Part shown: positions 22,865-32,952 of the stretch, in pieces | Position numbering within the stretch: position 1 is the stretch's first letter | Layout of the letters: every line of letters starts with the position of its first letter | NCBI RefSeq assembly: GCF_004348315.1 | Contig: NZ_SMKC01000049.1 | Coordinates: 1-32,973 of the forward strand | DNA length: 32,973 nucleotides | Direction of reading: 5' to 3' | Origin: Streptomyces sp. 8K308 | GTDB lineage: Bacteria; Actinomycetota; Actinomycetes; Streptomycetales; Streptomycetaceae | Program-made: the position numbers and the translations under genes | The notes under the pieces: model-generated | The model's input: only the letters and a program-made list of their open reading frames with translations | Told to the model about the DNA's origin: nothing | Database searches by the model: none

Positions 22865-23715
22865 CGGACGCGACGGACGCGCTCCTCGGCCCGGCCGACG
22901 TGCGGGAGCTGGCCGCCGCGCTCGGCGTGCGCCCCACCAAGCAGCGCGGCCAGAACTTCGTGATCGACGCCAACACGGTGCGCCGCATCGTGCGCGCGGC
23001 CGAGGTCGGCGCGGACGACGTGGTGGTGGAGGTCGGCCCTGGGCTCGGCTCGTTGACGCTGGCGCTGCTGGCCGCGGCGCGGCACGTCACGGCGGTGGAG
23101 ATCGACGACGTGCTGGCCGCCGCCCTGCCGGCGACGGTCGCGGCGCGGCTGCCGGAGCGGGTGGACCACTTCGCGCTGGTGCACCAGGACGCGCTGCGCG
23201 TCACCGAGCTGCCGGGCCCGCCGCCGGGAGCGCTGGTCGCCAACCTGCCGTACAACGTGGCGGTGCCGGTGCTGCTGCACATGCTGGCCACCTTCCCGAG
23301 CATCGAGCGGGCGCTGGTGATGGTCCAGTCCGAGGTCGCCGACCGGCTGGTGGCAGGGCCGGGCTCCAAGGTGTACGGGGTCCCCTCGGTCAAGGCCGCC
23401 TGGTACGCGCACGCCCGGCGGGCCGGTGCGATCGGCCGCAACGTGTTCTGGCCGGCGCCCAACGTCGACTCCGGGCTCGTCGCCCTGACCCGCCGCGAGC
23501 CGCCGGCGACGACGGCGAGCCGCGAGGAGGTCTTCGCGGTGATCGACGCGGCCTTCGCGCAACGCCGCAAGACGCTGCGGTCGGCGCTGGCCGGCTGGGC
23601 CGGCTCCCCGGCGGCCGCCGAGGCCGCCTGCGCGGCGGCCGGCGTCCCGCCGACGGCGCGTGGCGAGGCGCTGACGATCGACGACTTCGCCCGTCTCGCC
23701 GAAGCGCGGCGCTAG
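22861..23715 (+). CDS. ksgA: 16S rRNA dimethyladenosine transferase
   Basis: A 284-residue enzyme (RsmA/KsgA) that dimethylates A1518 and A1519 near the 3' end of 16S rRNA. Motifs seen: [24 protein letters not shown] for SAM binding, VTAVEID, the catalytic [10 protein letters not shown], and [10 protein letters not shown] in the C-terminal domain. GTG 22861 overlaps the tatD stop, so translation is probably coupled. Loss of this enzyme confers kasugamycin resistance in other bacteria. A palindrome-rich, apparently non-coding stretch follows. Confidence 0.96.
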   Translation: MTDATDALLGPADVRELAAALGVRPTKQRGQNFVIDANTVRRIVRAAEVGADDVVVEVGPGLGSLTLALLAAARHVTAVEIDDVLAAALPATVAARLPERVDHFALVHQDALRVTELPGPPPGALVANLPYNVAVPVLLHMLATFPSIERALVMVQSEVADRLVAGPGSKVYGVPSVKAAWYAHARRAGAIGRNVFWPAPNVDSGLVALTRREPPATTASREEVFAVIDAAFAQRRKTLRSALAGWAGSPAAAEAACAAAGVPPTARGEALTIDDFARLAEARR

Positions 23716-24128
23716 CCGCGCGGCTCAACCCGGGCCGAATCCGCCCCACCCACCCGCCGGCGGCCTGCGCCTCGGCTTCGCCGCCCGGTGTGCGGTGCTG
23801 GGTGGGTTTTCCCACCACCCGCCCCTGTCCGGGCTCCGCGCCGGGCGGGGCCTCGCGCGGAAAGGCGCGGGCTCTGCGGCTTCGCCGCCGGGGGTGGCGC
23901 AGTCGAGCCGGCTTGGGCCGCGGTGGCCGGTCGCAGGTCGTGGGCTTGAGCGCGGTGGCACGGTGCCGTCCGCTGTCTGTCAGGGCGGGCCGGCCCGCCG
24001 TGCGCCCCTCCGGCGCGGCCGAACCGGCTCCGCCGGCTTGGCCGGTCGCCGTGCCGCCGGCCGCGCCGGCGTGGCGGCAAGCCGCCAGCCTGCGGCGGCC
24101 CAGCCGCCACGTGGGGGAGAATCGCCGC
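23716..24128. repeat. 413-bp palindrome-rich intergenic block between ksgA and ispE
   Basis: No convincing gene is seen: the open frames here are low-complexity Arg/Ala/Pro translations. The block is packed with inverted repeats: GGTGGG-TTTT-CCCACC (23801-23816, a possible ksgA terminator), GCGGC-TTC-GCCGC (23876-23888), the perfect 16-mer GGCGGGCCGGCCCGCC (23984-23999) and TGGCGGC-AA-GCCGCCA (24072-24087). Motifs such as CTCCGGCGCGG and GGCTTCGCCG also occur in the tricorn insertion, suggesting REP-like elements. GGGGGAGA near the right end serves ispE. Any promoter for ispE would have to lie within this block. Confidence 0.65.
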
Positions 24129-25053
24129 ATGTCCGTGGAGTCAGCGCAGCGTGCCGTCACCGTGCGGGTGCCGGCCAAGGTCAATGTTCAGCTCGCCGTG
24201 GGCGCTCCGCGTCCGGACGGGTTCCATGATCTGGCCAACGTGTTCCTCGCCGTCGGTCTCTACGACCGTGTCACCGCGACCCCGGCCGGCACCCCGGGGG
24301 TGACCGTCAGCTGTGCCGGTCCCGGGAGCGAGAGCGTGCCGCTCGACGGGTCGAACCTCGCGGTGCGGGCCGCCGAGGCGTTGGCCGCGCACCACGGGCG
24401 GGAGGCGGCCGTGCACCTGCACATCGAGAAGGACATCCCGGTGGCCGGCGGCATGGCCGGCGGGAGCGCCGACGCCGCCGGCGCGCTGTTGGCGTGCGAC
24501 GTGCTGTGGGGGACGGGCACCCCGCGCTCCGAGCTGCTCGCGCTGTGTGCCGGGCTCGGCTCGGACGTGCCGTTCAGCCTGGTCGGCGGGGCGGCACTGG
24601 GCCGTGGGCGGGGGGAGCGACTGACGGAGTTGCCGGTGGCTGGCACGTTCCACTGGGTCTTCGCGTTCGCCGACGGTGGCCTCTCCACACCGGAGGTGTA
24701 CCGCGCCTGCGACCGGCTGCGCGGCGCGACGCCGGTTCCCGATCCCAAGCCCGATCCGGCGCTGCTCGCGGCCCTGCGGGACGGGGACGCGCGGGCGCTG
24801 GCCGGCACGCTCGTCAACGACCTGCAGCCGGCCGCCGTCGAGTTGCGGCCGTCGCTCGCCGCGACCCTGTCCGCCGGGCTCGCGGGCGGCGCGCTGGCCG
24901 GTCTGGTCTCGGGGTCGGGGCCGAGCTGCGCGTTCCTGGCCGCCGACGCCGAGTCGGCCGCGCTGGTCGCGAAGTCGCTGCGGGACTCAGGAACCTGTCG
25001 GGCCGCTCGGGTGACGACCGGGCCCGCGCCGGGGGCGACTACCATCGAGAATC

Positions 25054-25061
<8 letters not shown>
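24129..25061 (+). CDS. ispE: 4-diphosphocytidyl-2-C-methyl-D-erythritol kinase
   Basis: A 310-residue GHMP kinase of the non-mevalonate (MEP) isoprenoid pathway; it phosphorylates the 2-hydroxyl of CDP-methylerythritol. The N-terminal substrate motif is VPAKVNVQLAVG, the ATP loop is PVAGGMAGGSADAAGAL, and the C-terminal GHMP motif is LVSGSGPSCAFL. ATG 24129 follows GGGGGAGA at good spacing; the open frame runs about 340 nt further upstream, but only through the palindrome block. The ABC-F gene overlaps its stop by 8 bp. The order ksgA-ispE-ABC-F is familiar from actinomycetes. Confidence 0.96.
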
Positions 25062-26868
<1,807 letters not shown>

Positions 26869-27256
26869 CCGCGGCGTCGCGGCGCTGGCTTGGCCGCCGC
26901 GCTCGGCGTGGTCGCGGTGTCGGTGGTCGGCGGCGAGGTGGTGGCTGGCGGTTCTTGTCGGCTGGCGTCGGTGCCGGGTCGCTGCGCTTGGCCTGGTTGC
27001 GGTGTCGGTGGTCGGCGGTCCTTGTCGACCGCCCTGGCCCCGGCGCCGGCCCCTTGCCCGGCGCGCCCTTGCCTGGGCGCCGTCCCGGTATTGCGCGCCA
27101 GCGCTCCGGCATTGCGTGCCGGCGCCCCGGCGTTTCGTGCCGGCGCTCCGGCATTGCGTGCCGGCGCCCCGGCGTTTCGTGCCGGGGACGCCGGCCCGGT
27201 GGTCGACGGTTCGGCTTGGTGGACGGTGGTAGAAAGTCCGGACCGACGACCGTTCG
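26869..27256. other. Non-coding 388-bp stretch with direct repeats
   Basis: No gene is supported: the open frames are low-complexity, and all three rightward frames remain open across the repeats. A 20-bp sequence, GCGGTGTCGGTGGTCGGCGG, occurs twice (26914-26933 and 26999-27018, 85 bp apart). The 21-bp tandem array occupies 27081-27185. The last 70 bp are less repetitive and must hold the promoter of the following gene; TAGAAA near 27230 is a possible -10 without a good -35. Confidence 0.6.
27081..27185. repeat. Five tandem 21-bp repeats
   Basis: Unit starts are at 27081, 27102, 27123, 27144 and 27165. Units 2 and 4 are identical (CGCTCCGGCATTGCGTGCCGG minus its last base is 20 nt), and units 3 and 5 are identical (starting CGCCCCGGCGTTTCGTGCCG). 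The array is therefore two perfect 42-bp dimers plus one diverged first unit. The 21-bp length keeps frames open but there is no evidence of translation. It lies 212 bp after the ABC-F stop. Confidence 0.9.
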
Positions 27257-27268
27257 TTGGGGGAGACA

Positions 27269-28720
27269 TTGCCATCGCCGCCGCCGTCACCGCCGCTGGG
27301 TTCGCGCCGTGGTTCGCCCGGCTGGCCGGGCCGCCGGGTCGCGCTGCTCGCCGTGGCGCTCGGCCTGTTGCTGACCGGGAACGCCGTCGCGCGGTGGCCG
27401 TTAGGCGGCGGGCCGGTCGGCGAGGACGCCGCGGATCGCGCGGACGCCGGGCCCCGCCCGGAAGCGCCCCGGCCGGAGGCCGCCGTGGCCGGCCTGGCCT
27501 GGGAGGTTGCGGCGCCGCCGGTCGACCCACGAGCGGTGCGGCTGTGGGCCAGGGGTGACTGGGTGGCGGGCGACGACCTGGTGCGGGTCGCGGACGGCGG
27601 CATCGCCTCATACGACCTGGCCACCGGCGCCCGCAACTGGCGGGTGCCGCTCGACCTGGCCGGCGGCGTCTGCCAGGCGTCGCCGTCGTCCTCCGGCGAC
27701 CTGGTGGCGGTGCTCCAGGGGCGGGACTGCGGGACGCTCACCGTGCTCGACATCGTGGCCGGCGAGCCGGTCGCCGAGGTGCCGCTCGGTGTCGACGGCG
27801 GCGATCCGGGCCCCGGCGAGCACGACGAGCCGGCGATCCTGGGCGACACGGTCGCGGTGGGCTGGGACGGCGGCACCGCCGGCTTCCGGCTCGCCGACAC
27901 CCCGGCGGGCGTTGTCGAGGCGTGGCGCGCGGCGCCGGGCGGCGGGGCCTGCGTGGCCGACGCCTACGCGGTGGTGGGCGGCACGCTGGTGTCGCGGACC
28001 GCGTGCGGCAGCCCGCCGGGCGCCGAGGGCGGCACCATCAGGGCCACCGGCGAGCGCGGCGAGGAACTGTGGGAGTGGTCGTTCGGGCCGCGGTTCATGG
28101 GGCGGCCGATGGCGGTCACGGCGGTGCTCTCGGCCGAGCCGCTGGTGGTCGTGGCCCGGCTCGGCGAAGACCGGGAGACGAGCAGCGAGCACATCTTCGT
28201 GATCGACGACGAACGCCAGTCGATCAGACATGACCTGGACTATGACCGCGACCGCTATCTGCCGCCGTGCCGGGCCACCTCGTTCGCCGACTGCGGCGGC
28301 ACCGTGGTGCACGACGGCCACCTCTACCTGGCCAGCGACCACGACGCCCCGGGCTCCGCCGGGGGCAACGCCGTGGTCGCCTTCGATCTCGCCAGCGGCC
28401 TGGTCGAGTACCAGGTGCGGGCGCTCGGGGGCGGCGACATCCGGCCGTTCGGTGTCCGCGACGACCGGATCCTCGCCTACCAGCCGGCGGGCGAGGAACG
28501 TGCCGGTCTCGTGGTGGCCATCGACCCGGCGACGGGCCGCGCCGCCCCGCTGATGGCGCTCGACCCGGCGGCCCGCCGGAGCGAATGGGCCCTGATGAGC
28601 GGCCTGTTCACGCACGAGCAGCGCCCCCTGTGGCACGAGGGGACGCTGGTGTTGGTCAACCGCGTGTTTTACCCGGGCGACGCGGCCGCCGGCCGCCCGG
28701 CGCTGCTGGTCTACCGGTGA
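27269..28720 (+). CDS. Membrane-anchored PQQ-like beta-propeller protein
   Basis: About 483 residues. A Pro/Ser-rich N-terminus and one hydrophobic helix (RRVALLAVALGLLLTGNAVA) anchor the protein. The rest looks like a beta-propeller of PQQ/pyrrolo-quinoline type, with repeated blades such as GGIASYDLATGARNWRVPL, GTLTVLDIVAGEPVAEVPL, GNAVVAFDLASGLVEYQV and GLVVAIDPATGRAAPLM. No PQQ-dehydrogenase catalytic residues are evident, so a binding or scaffolding role outside the membrane is likelier. The start is uncertain: TTG 27269 follows GGGGGAG closely, and TTG 27257 would include that site in the gene. Four Cys residues in the propeller may form disulfides. It stands alone. Confidence 0.8.
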   Translation: MPSPPPSPPLGSRRGSPGWPGRRVALLAVALGLLLTGNAVARWPLGGGPVGEDAADRADAGPRPEAPRPEAAVAGLAWEVAAPPVDPRAVRLWARGDWVAGDDLVRVADGGIASYDLATGARNWRVPLDLAGGVCQASPSSSGDLVAVLQGRDCGTLTVLDIVAGEPVAEVPLGVDGGDPGPGEHDEPAILGDTVAVGWDGGTAGFRLADTPAGVVEAWRAAPGGGACVADAYAVVGGTLVSRTACGSPPGAEGGTIRATGERGEELWEWSFGPRFMGRPMAVTAVLSAEPLVVVARLGEDRETSSEHIFVIDDERQSIRHDLDYDRDRYLPPCRATSFADCGGTVVHDGHLYLASDHDAPGSAGGNAVVAFDLASGLVEYQVRALGGGDIRPFGVRDDRILAYQPAGEERAGLVVAIDPATGRAAPLMALDPAARRSEWALMSGLFTHEQRPLWHEGTLVLVNRVFYPGDAAAGRPALLVYR

Positions 28721-28987
28721 CCGCCCCCGCCGCCGGTGATCGACGCTGGCGCGATCCGGCCGGGCCCGGCGCCCGCCGTGCGGCGGCCGTCGCCGGGGGG
28801 ATGCATGATCGGCGCGTGGTCTGGGGCAGGACAACCCTTACTCGCGATGCCGATCCACCCTGATCGTGAGCCACCCTGGGGCCACCGTGGTCCACCTTTG
28901 TATTCCACTCTGTTCCCGAACGGCCCGGGAGCGCCCGCGACACCGCACGCCCGGGCCCGGCCGATTCGGCCCTCCAGAGGAGACGTG
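28721..28987 (+). promoter_or_regulatory. Upstream region of the response-regulator gene
   Basis: This 267-bp gap holds no supported gene. CCACCCTG is repeated at 28855-28862 and 28871-28878, 16 bp apart, followed by CCAC-C-GTGG. The patch TTTGTATTCCACTC (28897-28910) is the most AT-rich stretch and the likeliest promoter. Repeats spaced about 1.5 helical turns upstream of it may bind an activator; this is inference. Confidence 0.35.
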
Positions 28988-29665
28988 ATGAGCGTACGGG
29001 TCGTGGTCGCCGACGACCGACGACTGGTCGCCGAGGCGCTGGCCTCAGCCCTGCGGGTGCGCGGCCACCGGGTGCTCGGCGCCGGGGCGCCCGCCGCGCG
29101 GGCCGCCGACCTGGCGGTCAGCAAGCAGCCCGATGTCTGCCTGTTCGGACTGACCGCGCCGGAGGCGCCTGGCGCGCTCGACCCGGTGCTGCGGATCCGC
29201 CGCGAGTGCCCCAGGGTCGCCGTCGTCGTGCTCGGCCCGGTGCCGCGCCCGCGCGGCGTGGCGGCGGCGTTCGCGGCCGGCGCCCGCGGCTATGTGCGCC
29301 ACGACGAGCGCATAGAGGGCGTGGAGCGGGCGATGGTCAAGGCCAAGGCGGGCGACGCGGCGGTGGCGCCGCAGCTGCTGCGCGAGGCGTTCACCGACCT
29401 GCTGCACCCGCGCACCGGCCCCGACGCGGAGGGCGCCAGGCTGGCGGCGCTGCTCACCGAGCGGGAGGCGGACGTGCTGACCCGGATCGTGGACGGGGAG
29501 GACACCCGCCGGATAGCGGCCGGGCTCGGCGTCGCGCCCAGCACGGCGCGCACCCATGTGCAGCGGCTGCTCACGAAGCTGGGCACCGCGTCCCGGCTCG
29601 AGGCCGCGGCCCTCGCCGTCCGCACCGGGCTCCTCGACCACCTGCCGCCCGGCCACCGGCCCTAG
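28988..29665 (+). CDS. LuxR/NarL-type response regulator with atypical receiver
   Basis: A 225-residue protein. The N-terminal receiver-like domain (about 1-120) keeps the acidic pair VVADD, but the phospho-acceptor position has Gly54 (PDVCLFGL replaces PDVxLxD), the conserved Thr is missing (VVVLGPVPRP) and the GYLxKD lysine is His (GYVRHD). Ordinary phosphorylation is therefore impossible at that site. The C-terminal LuxR HTH is intact: LTEREADVLTRIVDGEDTRRIA, then VAPSTARTHVQRLLTKLG. GAGGAG is at 28977-28982 before ATG 28988; an adjacent GTG at 28985 is an alternative. No sensor kinase is adjacent. It could respond to a ligand or partner, like other atypical Streptomyces regulators. Confidence 0.88.
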   Translation: MSVRVVVADDRRLVAEALASALRVRGHRVLGAGAPAARAADLAVSKQPDVCLFGLTAPEAPGALDPVLRIRRECPRVAVVVLGPVPRPRGVAAAFAAGARGYVRHDERIEGVERAMVKAKAGDAAVAPQLLREAFTDLLHPRTGPDAEGARLAALLTEREADVLTRIVDGEDTRRIAAGLGVAPSTARTHVQRLLTKLGTASRLEAAALAVRTGLLDHLPPGHRP

Positions 29666-29710
29666 CACGCCGCACAACCCGGCCGAACGAACCTCGAACA
29701 AACCCTCGCC

Positions 29711-29760
29711 TTTGACGTCCGACGTGGGGGTATGCTTCCTTATGTTCGATTCTGTTGAGG
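29711..29760 (+). promoter_or_regulatory. Promoter region of the gal operon
   Basis: An AT-richer patch lies 40-90 nt before galT. TTGACG (29712-29717) resembles a -35, but the clearest -10-like elements, TATGCT (29731) and TATGTT (29741), are not at ideal spacing. GTTCGATT and GTTGAGG (from 29744 and 29754) form an imperfect direct repeat with 10-bp period, a pattern seen in DeoR-family operators. Regulation by a galactose-responsive repressor is inferred. Confidence 0.45.
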
Positions 29761-29801
29761 TGTACTGAGCCCGACACGCGACATCTGATCTGGACTGGGT
29801 G

Positions 29802-30845
29802 ATGAAGAGGACCACGACCCGCCTGGCCGACGGCCGTGAGCTGATCTACTACGACTCACGCGACGACGCCGTCCGCGACACCCTCGACCGCCGCCCGCTC
29901 CAGCCCGCCGTCTCGGCCTCCGAGATCCGGCACAACGCCCTCCTCGACGAGCACGTCGGCTACGCCGCCCACCGCCAGTCCCGCACCTACCACCCGCCGG
30001 CCGACCAGTGCCCGCTGTGCCCCACTCGCGGTGACCGGCTCAGCGAGATACCCGCCGACTCCTACGAGGTCGCGGTCTTCGAGAACCGCTTCCCGTCCTT
30101 CGGCGGCGACGTCGGCCGCTGCGAGGTGGTCTGCTTCACCCCCGACCACGACGCCTCCTTCGCCTCCCTCACCCCCGAGCAGGCCGCGCTCGTCCTGCAC
30201 GCCTGGACCGACCGCACCGCCGACCTCGCCCAGCACCCGGGCGTGCGGCAGGTCTACTGCTTCGAGAACCGCGGCGCCGAGATCGGCGTCACCCTCGGCC
30301 ACCCGCACGGCCAGATCTACGGCTACCCCTTCGTCACCCCGCACACCGCGCGCGCCCTGCGCTCCGTCGCCGCCCACAAGGAGCGCACCGGCGGCAACCT
30401 CTACGACGAGCTGCTGGCCGAGGAGCGCGCCGACGGGCGCCGCATCGTGCTGGAGACCGACACCTGGACCGCGTTCGTGCCGCGCGCCGCCCGCTGGCCC
30501 TACGAGGTCCACCTCTACCCGCGCCGCCGCCGCGTCCCCGACCTGCTGGCCCTCGACGACGCCGAGCGCGCCGGCTTCCCCGCCGTCTACCTGGAGCTGC
30601 TGCGCCGCTTCGACCGGATCTTCGGCGAGGGCGCGGGACCCACCCCGTATATTTCCGGCTGGCATCAGGCGCCCTTCGCCATACCGGACCGCGAGGACTT
30701 CGCGCTGCATCTGGAGCTGTTCACCATCCGTCGCAGCCCCGGGAAGCTCAAGTACCTGGCGGGCTCCGAGTCCGGCATGGGCGCGTTCGTGAGTGACGTA
30801 CTGCCGGAGGCGGCGGCCGACCGGCTGCGAGAGGTGGCGACTTAA
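29802..30845 (+). CDS. galT: Galactose-1-phosphate uridylyltransferase
   Basis: A 347-residue enzyme of the Leloir pathway; it exchanges UMP between UDP-glucose and galactose-1-phosphate. The active-site HPHGQ is at 167-171, with His169 forming the uridylyl intermediate. CPLCP supplies the metal-binding Cys pair, and ENRFPSF and WPYEVHLYP are family motifs. GTG 29799 directly precedes ATG 29802; neither has a strong ribosome site. It is followed 3 bp later by galE. A HIT-like fold and length match the family. Confidence 0.96.
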   Translation: MKRTTTRLADGRELIYYDSRDDAVRDTLDRRPLQPAVSASEIRHNALLDEHVGYAAHRQSRTYHPPADQCPLCPTRGDRLSEIPADSYEVAVFENRFPSFGGDVGRCEVVCFTPDHDASFASLTPEQAALVLHAWTDRTADLAQHPGVRQVYCFENRGAEIGVTLGHPHGQIYGYPFVTPHTARALRSVAAHKERTGGNLYDELLAEERADGRRIVLETDTWTAFVPRAARWPYEVHLYPRRRRVPDLLALDDAERAGFPAVYLELLRRFDRIFGEGAGPTPYISGWHQAPFAIPDREDFALHLELFTIRRSPGKLKYLAGSESGMGAFVSDVLPEAAADRLREVAT

Positions 30846-30848
30846 GGC

Positions 30849-31820
30849 ATGAGGTACTTCGTTACGGGCGGCGCGGGCTACGTCGGTGGAACGGTGGCCG
30901 CGCACCTGCTGGCCGCCGGCCACCGGGTGACCGTCCTCGACGACCTCTCCACCGGCTTCCGCGCCGGCGTCCCGGCCGGCGCCGAGTTCGTCGAGGGCCG
31001 CATCCAGGACGCCGGCAAGTGGCTGGACGGCTCCTACGACGGCGTGCTGCACTTCGCCGCCTGCTCGCAGGTCGGCGAGTCCGTGGTCAACCCGGAGAAG
31101 TACTGGCGCAACAACGTCGCAGGCACCCTCGACCTGCTCTCCGCCATGCGCGAGGCCGACGTCCGCACCCTCGTCTTCTCCTCCACCGCCGCGGTCTACG
31201 GCGAGCCCACCGCCACCCCGATCACCGAGGAAGCGGCCACAGCCCCCACCAACCCCTACGGCGCCAGCAAGCTCGCCGTCGACCACATGATCACCAGCGA
31301 GGCCGCGGCGCACGGCCTGGCCGCCGTCTCGCTGCGCTACTTCAACGTGGCCGGCGCGCACCGCGCCGACCCGGGCCTGGGCGAGCGGCACGACCCGGAG
31401 AGCCACCTCATCCCCATCGTGCTCCAAGTCGCCCTCGGCCGCCGCGACTCGATCAACGTCTACGGCACCGACTACCCCACGCCCGACGGCACGTGCGTCC
31501 GCGACTACATCCACGTGGACGACCTCGCCGAGGCCCACCTGCTGGCCCTGACCGCCGCCACCCCGGGCGAGCACCTGATCTGCAACCTCGGCAACGGCAA
31601 CGGCTTCTCGGTCCGCGAGGTCATCGAGACGGCCCGGCAGGTCACCGGCCACGCCATCCCCGAGACCGCGGCCGAGCGCCGCGCCGGCGACCCGGCCGTC
31701 CTGGTCGCCTCGGCCGAGCGCGCCCGCGAGCGCCTCGGCTGGCGACCCAGCCGCGCCGACCTGGCCGGTATCATCGCGGACGCCTGGGCGTTCGCGCAGC
31801 GCGAGGAGACTGCGAAGTGA
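30849..31820 (+). CDS. galE: UDP-glucose 4-epimerase
   Basis: A 323-residue extended SDR that interconverts UDP-galactose and UDP-glucose with bound NAD. The Rossmann motif is TGGAGYVGG (6-14), the catalytic Tyr137 and Lys141 are in NPYGASK, the Ser/Thr is in VFSSTAAVYGEP, and RYFNVAGAH, CVRDYIHVDD and ERRAGDPA are family signatures. ATG 30849 is 3 bp after the galT stop, and its own TGA overlaps the galK GTG. Its gene position and motifs fit GalE more closely than other sugar epimerases. Confidence 0.96.
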   Translation: MRYFVTGGAGYVGGTVAAHLLAAGHRVTVLDDLSTGFRAGVPAGAEFVEGRIQDAGKWLDGSYDGVLHFAACSQVGESVVNPEKYWRNNVAGTLDLLSAMREADVRTLVFSSTAAVYGEPTATPITEEAATAPTNPYGASKLAVDHMITSEAAAHGLAAVSLRYFNVAGAHRADPGLGERHDPESHLIPIVLQVALGRRDSINVYGTDYPTPDGTCVRDYIHVDDLAEAHLLALTAATPGEHLICNLGNGNGFSVREVIETARQVTGHAIPETAAERRAGDPAVLVASAERARERLGWRPSRADLAGIIADAWAFAQREETAK

Positions 31821-32944
31821 CAGCCGTGACCGCAGACGGCACCTGGGCCGCGCCGGGCCGCGTCAACCTGATCGGCGAACACACCGACTACAACGAGGGT
31901 TTCGTCATGCCCTTCGCGCTGCCGCACAGGGCGAAGGCGAAGGCCACCCTCCGCTCCGACCGGCTGCTGCGGCTTTCCTCGGCCCAGTACGACGGCGAGC
32001 CGGTCGAGCTCTCCCTCGACGAGCTGACCCCGCGCGCCGTCCCGGGCTGGGCCGCCTACCCGGCAGGCGTCGCCTGGGCCCTGGAGCGCGCCGGGCACCG
32101 CCTCGCCGGCGCCGACCTGTCCTTCGACTCCGACGTGCCGACCGGCGCCGGACTCTCGTCGTCGGCCGCCCTGGAGGTCGTCACCGCCCTGGCGCTGAGC
32201 GACCTCAACGGGCTCGGCCTGCCGCCCGAGTCGCTCGCCCGCCTCTCCCAGCAGGCGGAGAACGACTTCGTCGGCATGCCGTGCGGGATCCTCGACCAGA
32301 TGGCCTCCGCGTCCTGCGAGGCCGGCCATGTGCTCTTCCTCGACACCCGCGACCTGTCGCGGCGCCAGGTGCCGTTCGACATGGCGGCCGAGGGGCTGCG
32401 GCTGCTGGTCGTCGACACGCGGGTCAAGCACAGCCACGCGGACGGCGAGTACGCCACCCGCCGGGCCGAGTGCGAGACGGGCGCCGCCACGCTGGGGGTC
32501 CCCTTCCTGCGTGACATCCCCTTCGGTGAGCTGTCCTCGGCCCTCTCCCGGCTCCCGGACGACACCATCCGCCGCCGCGTCAGGCACATCGTCACCGAGA
32601 ACCGCCGCGTCGAGCGCGTGGTGGAGCTCTTGGACGCCGGCAGCGCGCGCGAGATAGGCCCGATCCTCACCGAGGGCCACGCCTCGCTCCGCGACGACTT
32701 CGAGATCTCCTGCCCGGAGCTCGACCTGGTCGTCTCGACGGCGGTGGAGGTCGGCGCCCTCGGCGCCCGCATGACGGGCGGCGGCTTCGGCGGCTCCGCG
32801 ATCGTCCTCGTCGACGAGGACGCCGTCGAGACGACGGCCAAGGCCATCACCACCGCGTTCGGCTCCGCTGGCTACCGCGCCCCCCGCGTCTTCGAGGCCG
32901 TGCCCTCACCGGGAGCCCAGCGAGTCCCCCCGCCGGTGTCCTAG
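31817..32944 (+). CDS. galK: Galactokinase
   Basis: A 375-residue GHMP kinase that phosphorylates galactose at C1. The galactokinase signature GRVNLIGEHTDYNEG is near the N-terminus, the ATP loop is PTGAGLSSSAALEV, and the C-terminal motif is RMTGGGFGGSAIVLV. The catalytic Asp is in MPCGILDQMAS. GTG 31817 overlaps the galE stop (GTGA); a second GTG at 31826 is possible. The gene is complete, ending 29 bp before the right edge. It completes the galT-galE-galK order typical of Streptomyces. Confidence 0.96.
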   Translation: MTAVTADGTWAAPGRVNLIGEHTDYNEGFVMPFALPHRAKAKATLRSDRLLRLSSAQYDGEPVELSLDELTPRAVPGWAAYPAGVAWALERAGHRLAGADLSFDSDVPTGAGLSSSAALEVVTALALSDLNGLGLPPESLARLSQQAENDFVGMPCGILDQMASASCEAGHVLFLDTRDLSRRQVPFDMAAEGLRLLVVDTRVKHSHADGEYATRRAECETGAATLGVPFLRDIPFGELSSALSRLPDDTIRRRVRHIVTENRRVERVVELLDAGSAREIGPILTEGHASLRDDFEISCPELDLVVSTAVEVGALGARMTGGGFGGSAIVLVDEDAVETTAKAITTAFGSAGYRAPRVFEAVPSPGAQRVPPPVS

Positions 32945-32952
32945 GGGTTCTC

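Noticed and set aside
23790..24128. Upstream extension of ispE to an earlier start
   Set aside because: The added residues are Arg/Ala-rich translations of palindromes, and the ribosome site and homology begin at 24129.
27081..27185. CRISPR array
   Set aside because: The repeats abut with no spacers and no cas genes are present.
26890..27558. Protein with repeated Ala-Pro-Arg-Ala-Gly units encoded by the 21-bp array
   Set aside because: All three rightward frames are open across the array, there is no ribosome site, and the frame conflicts with that of the propeller protein.
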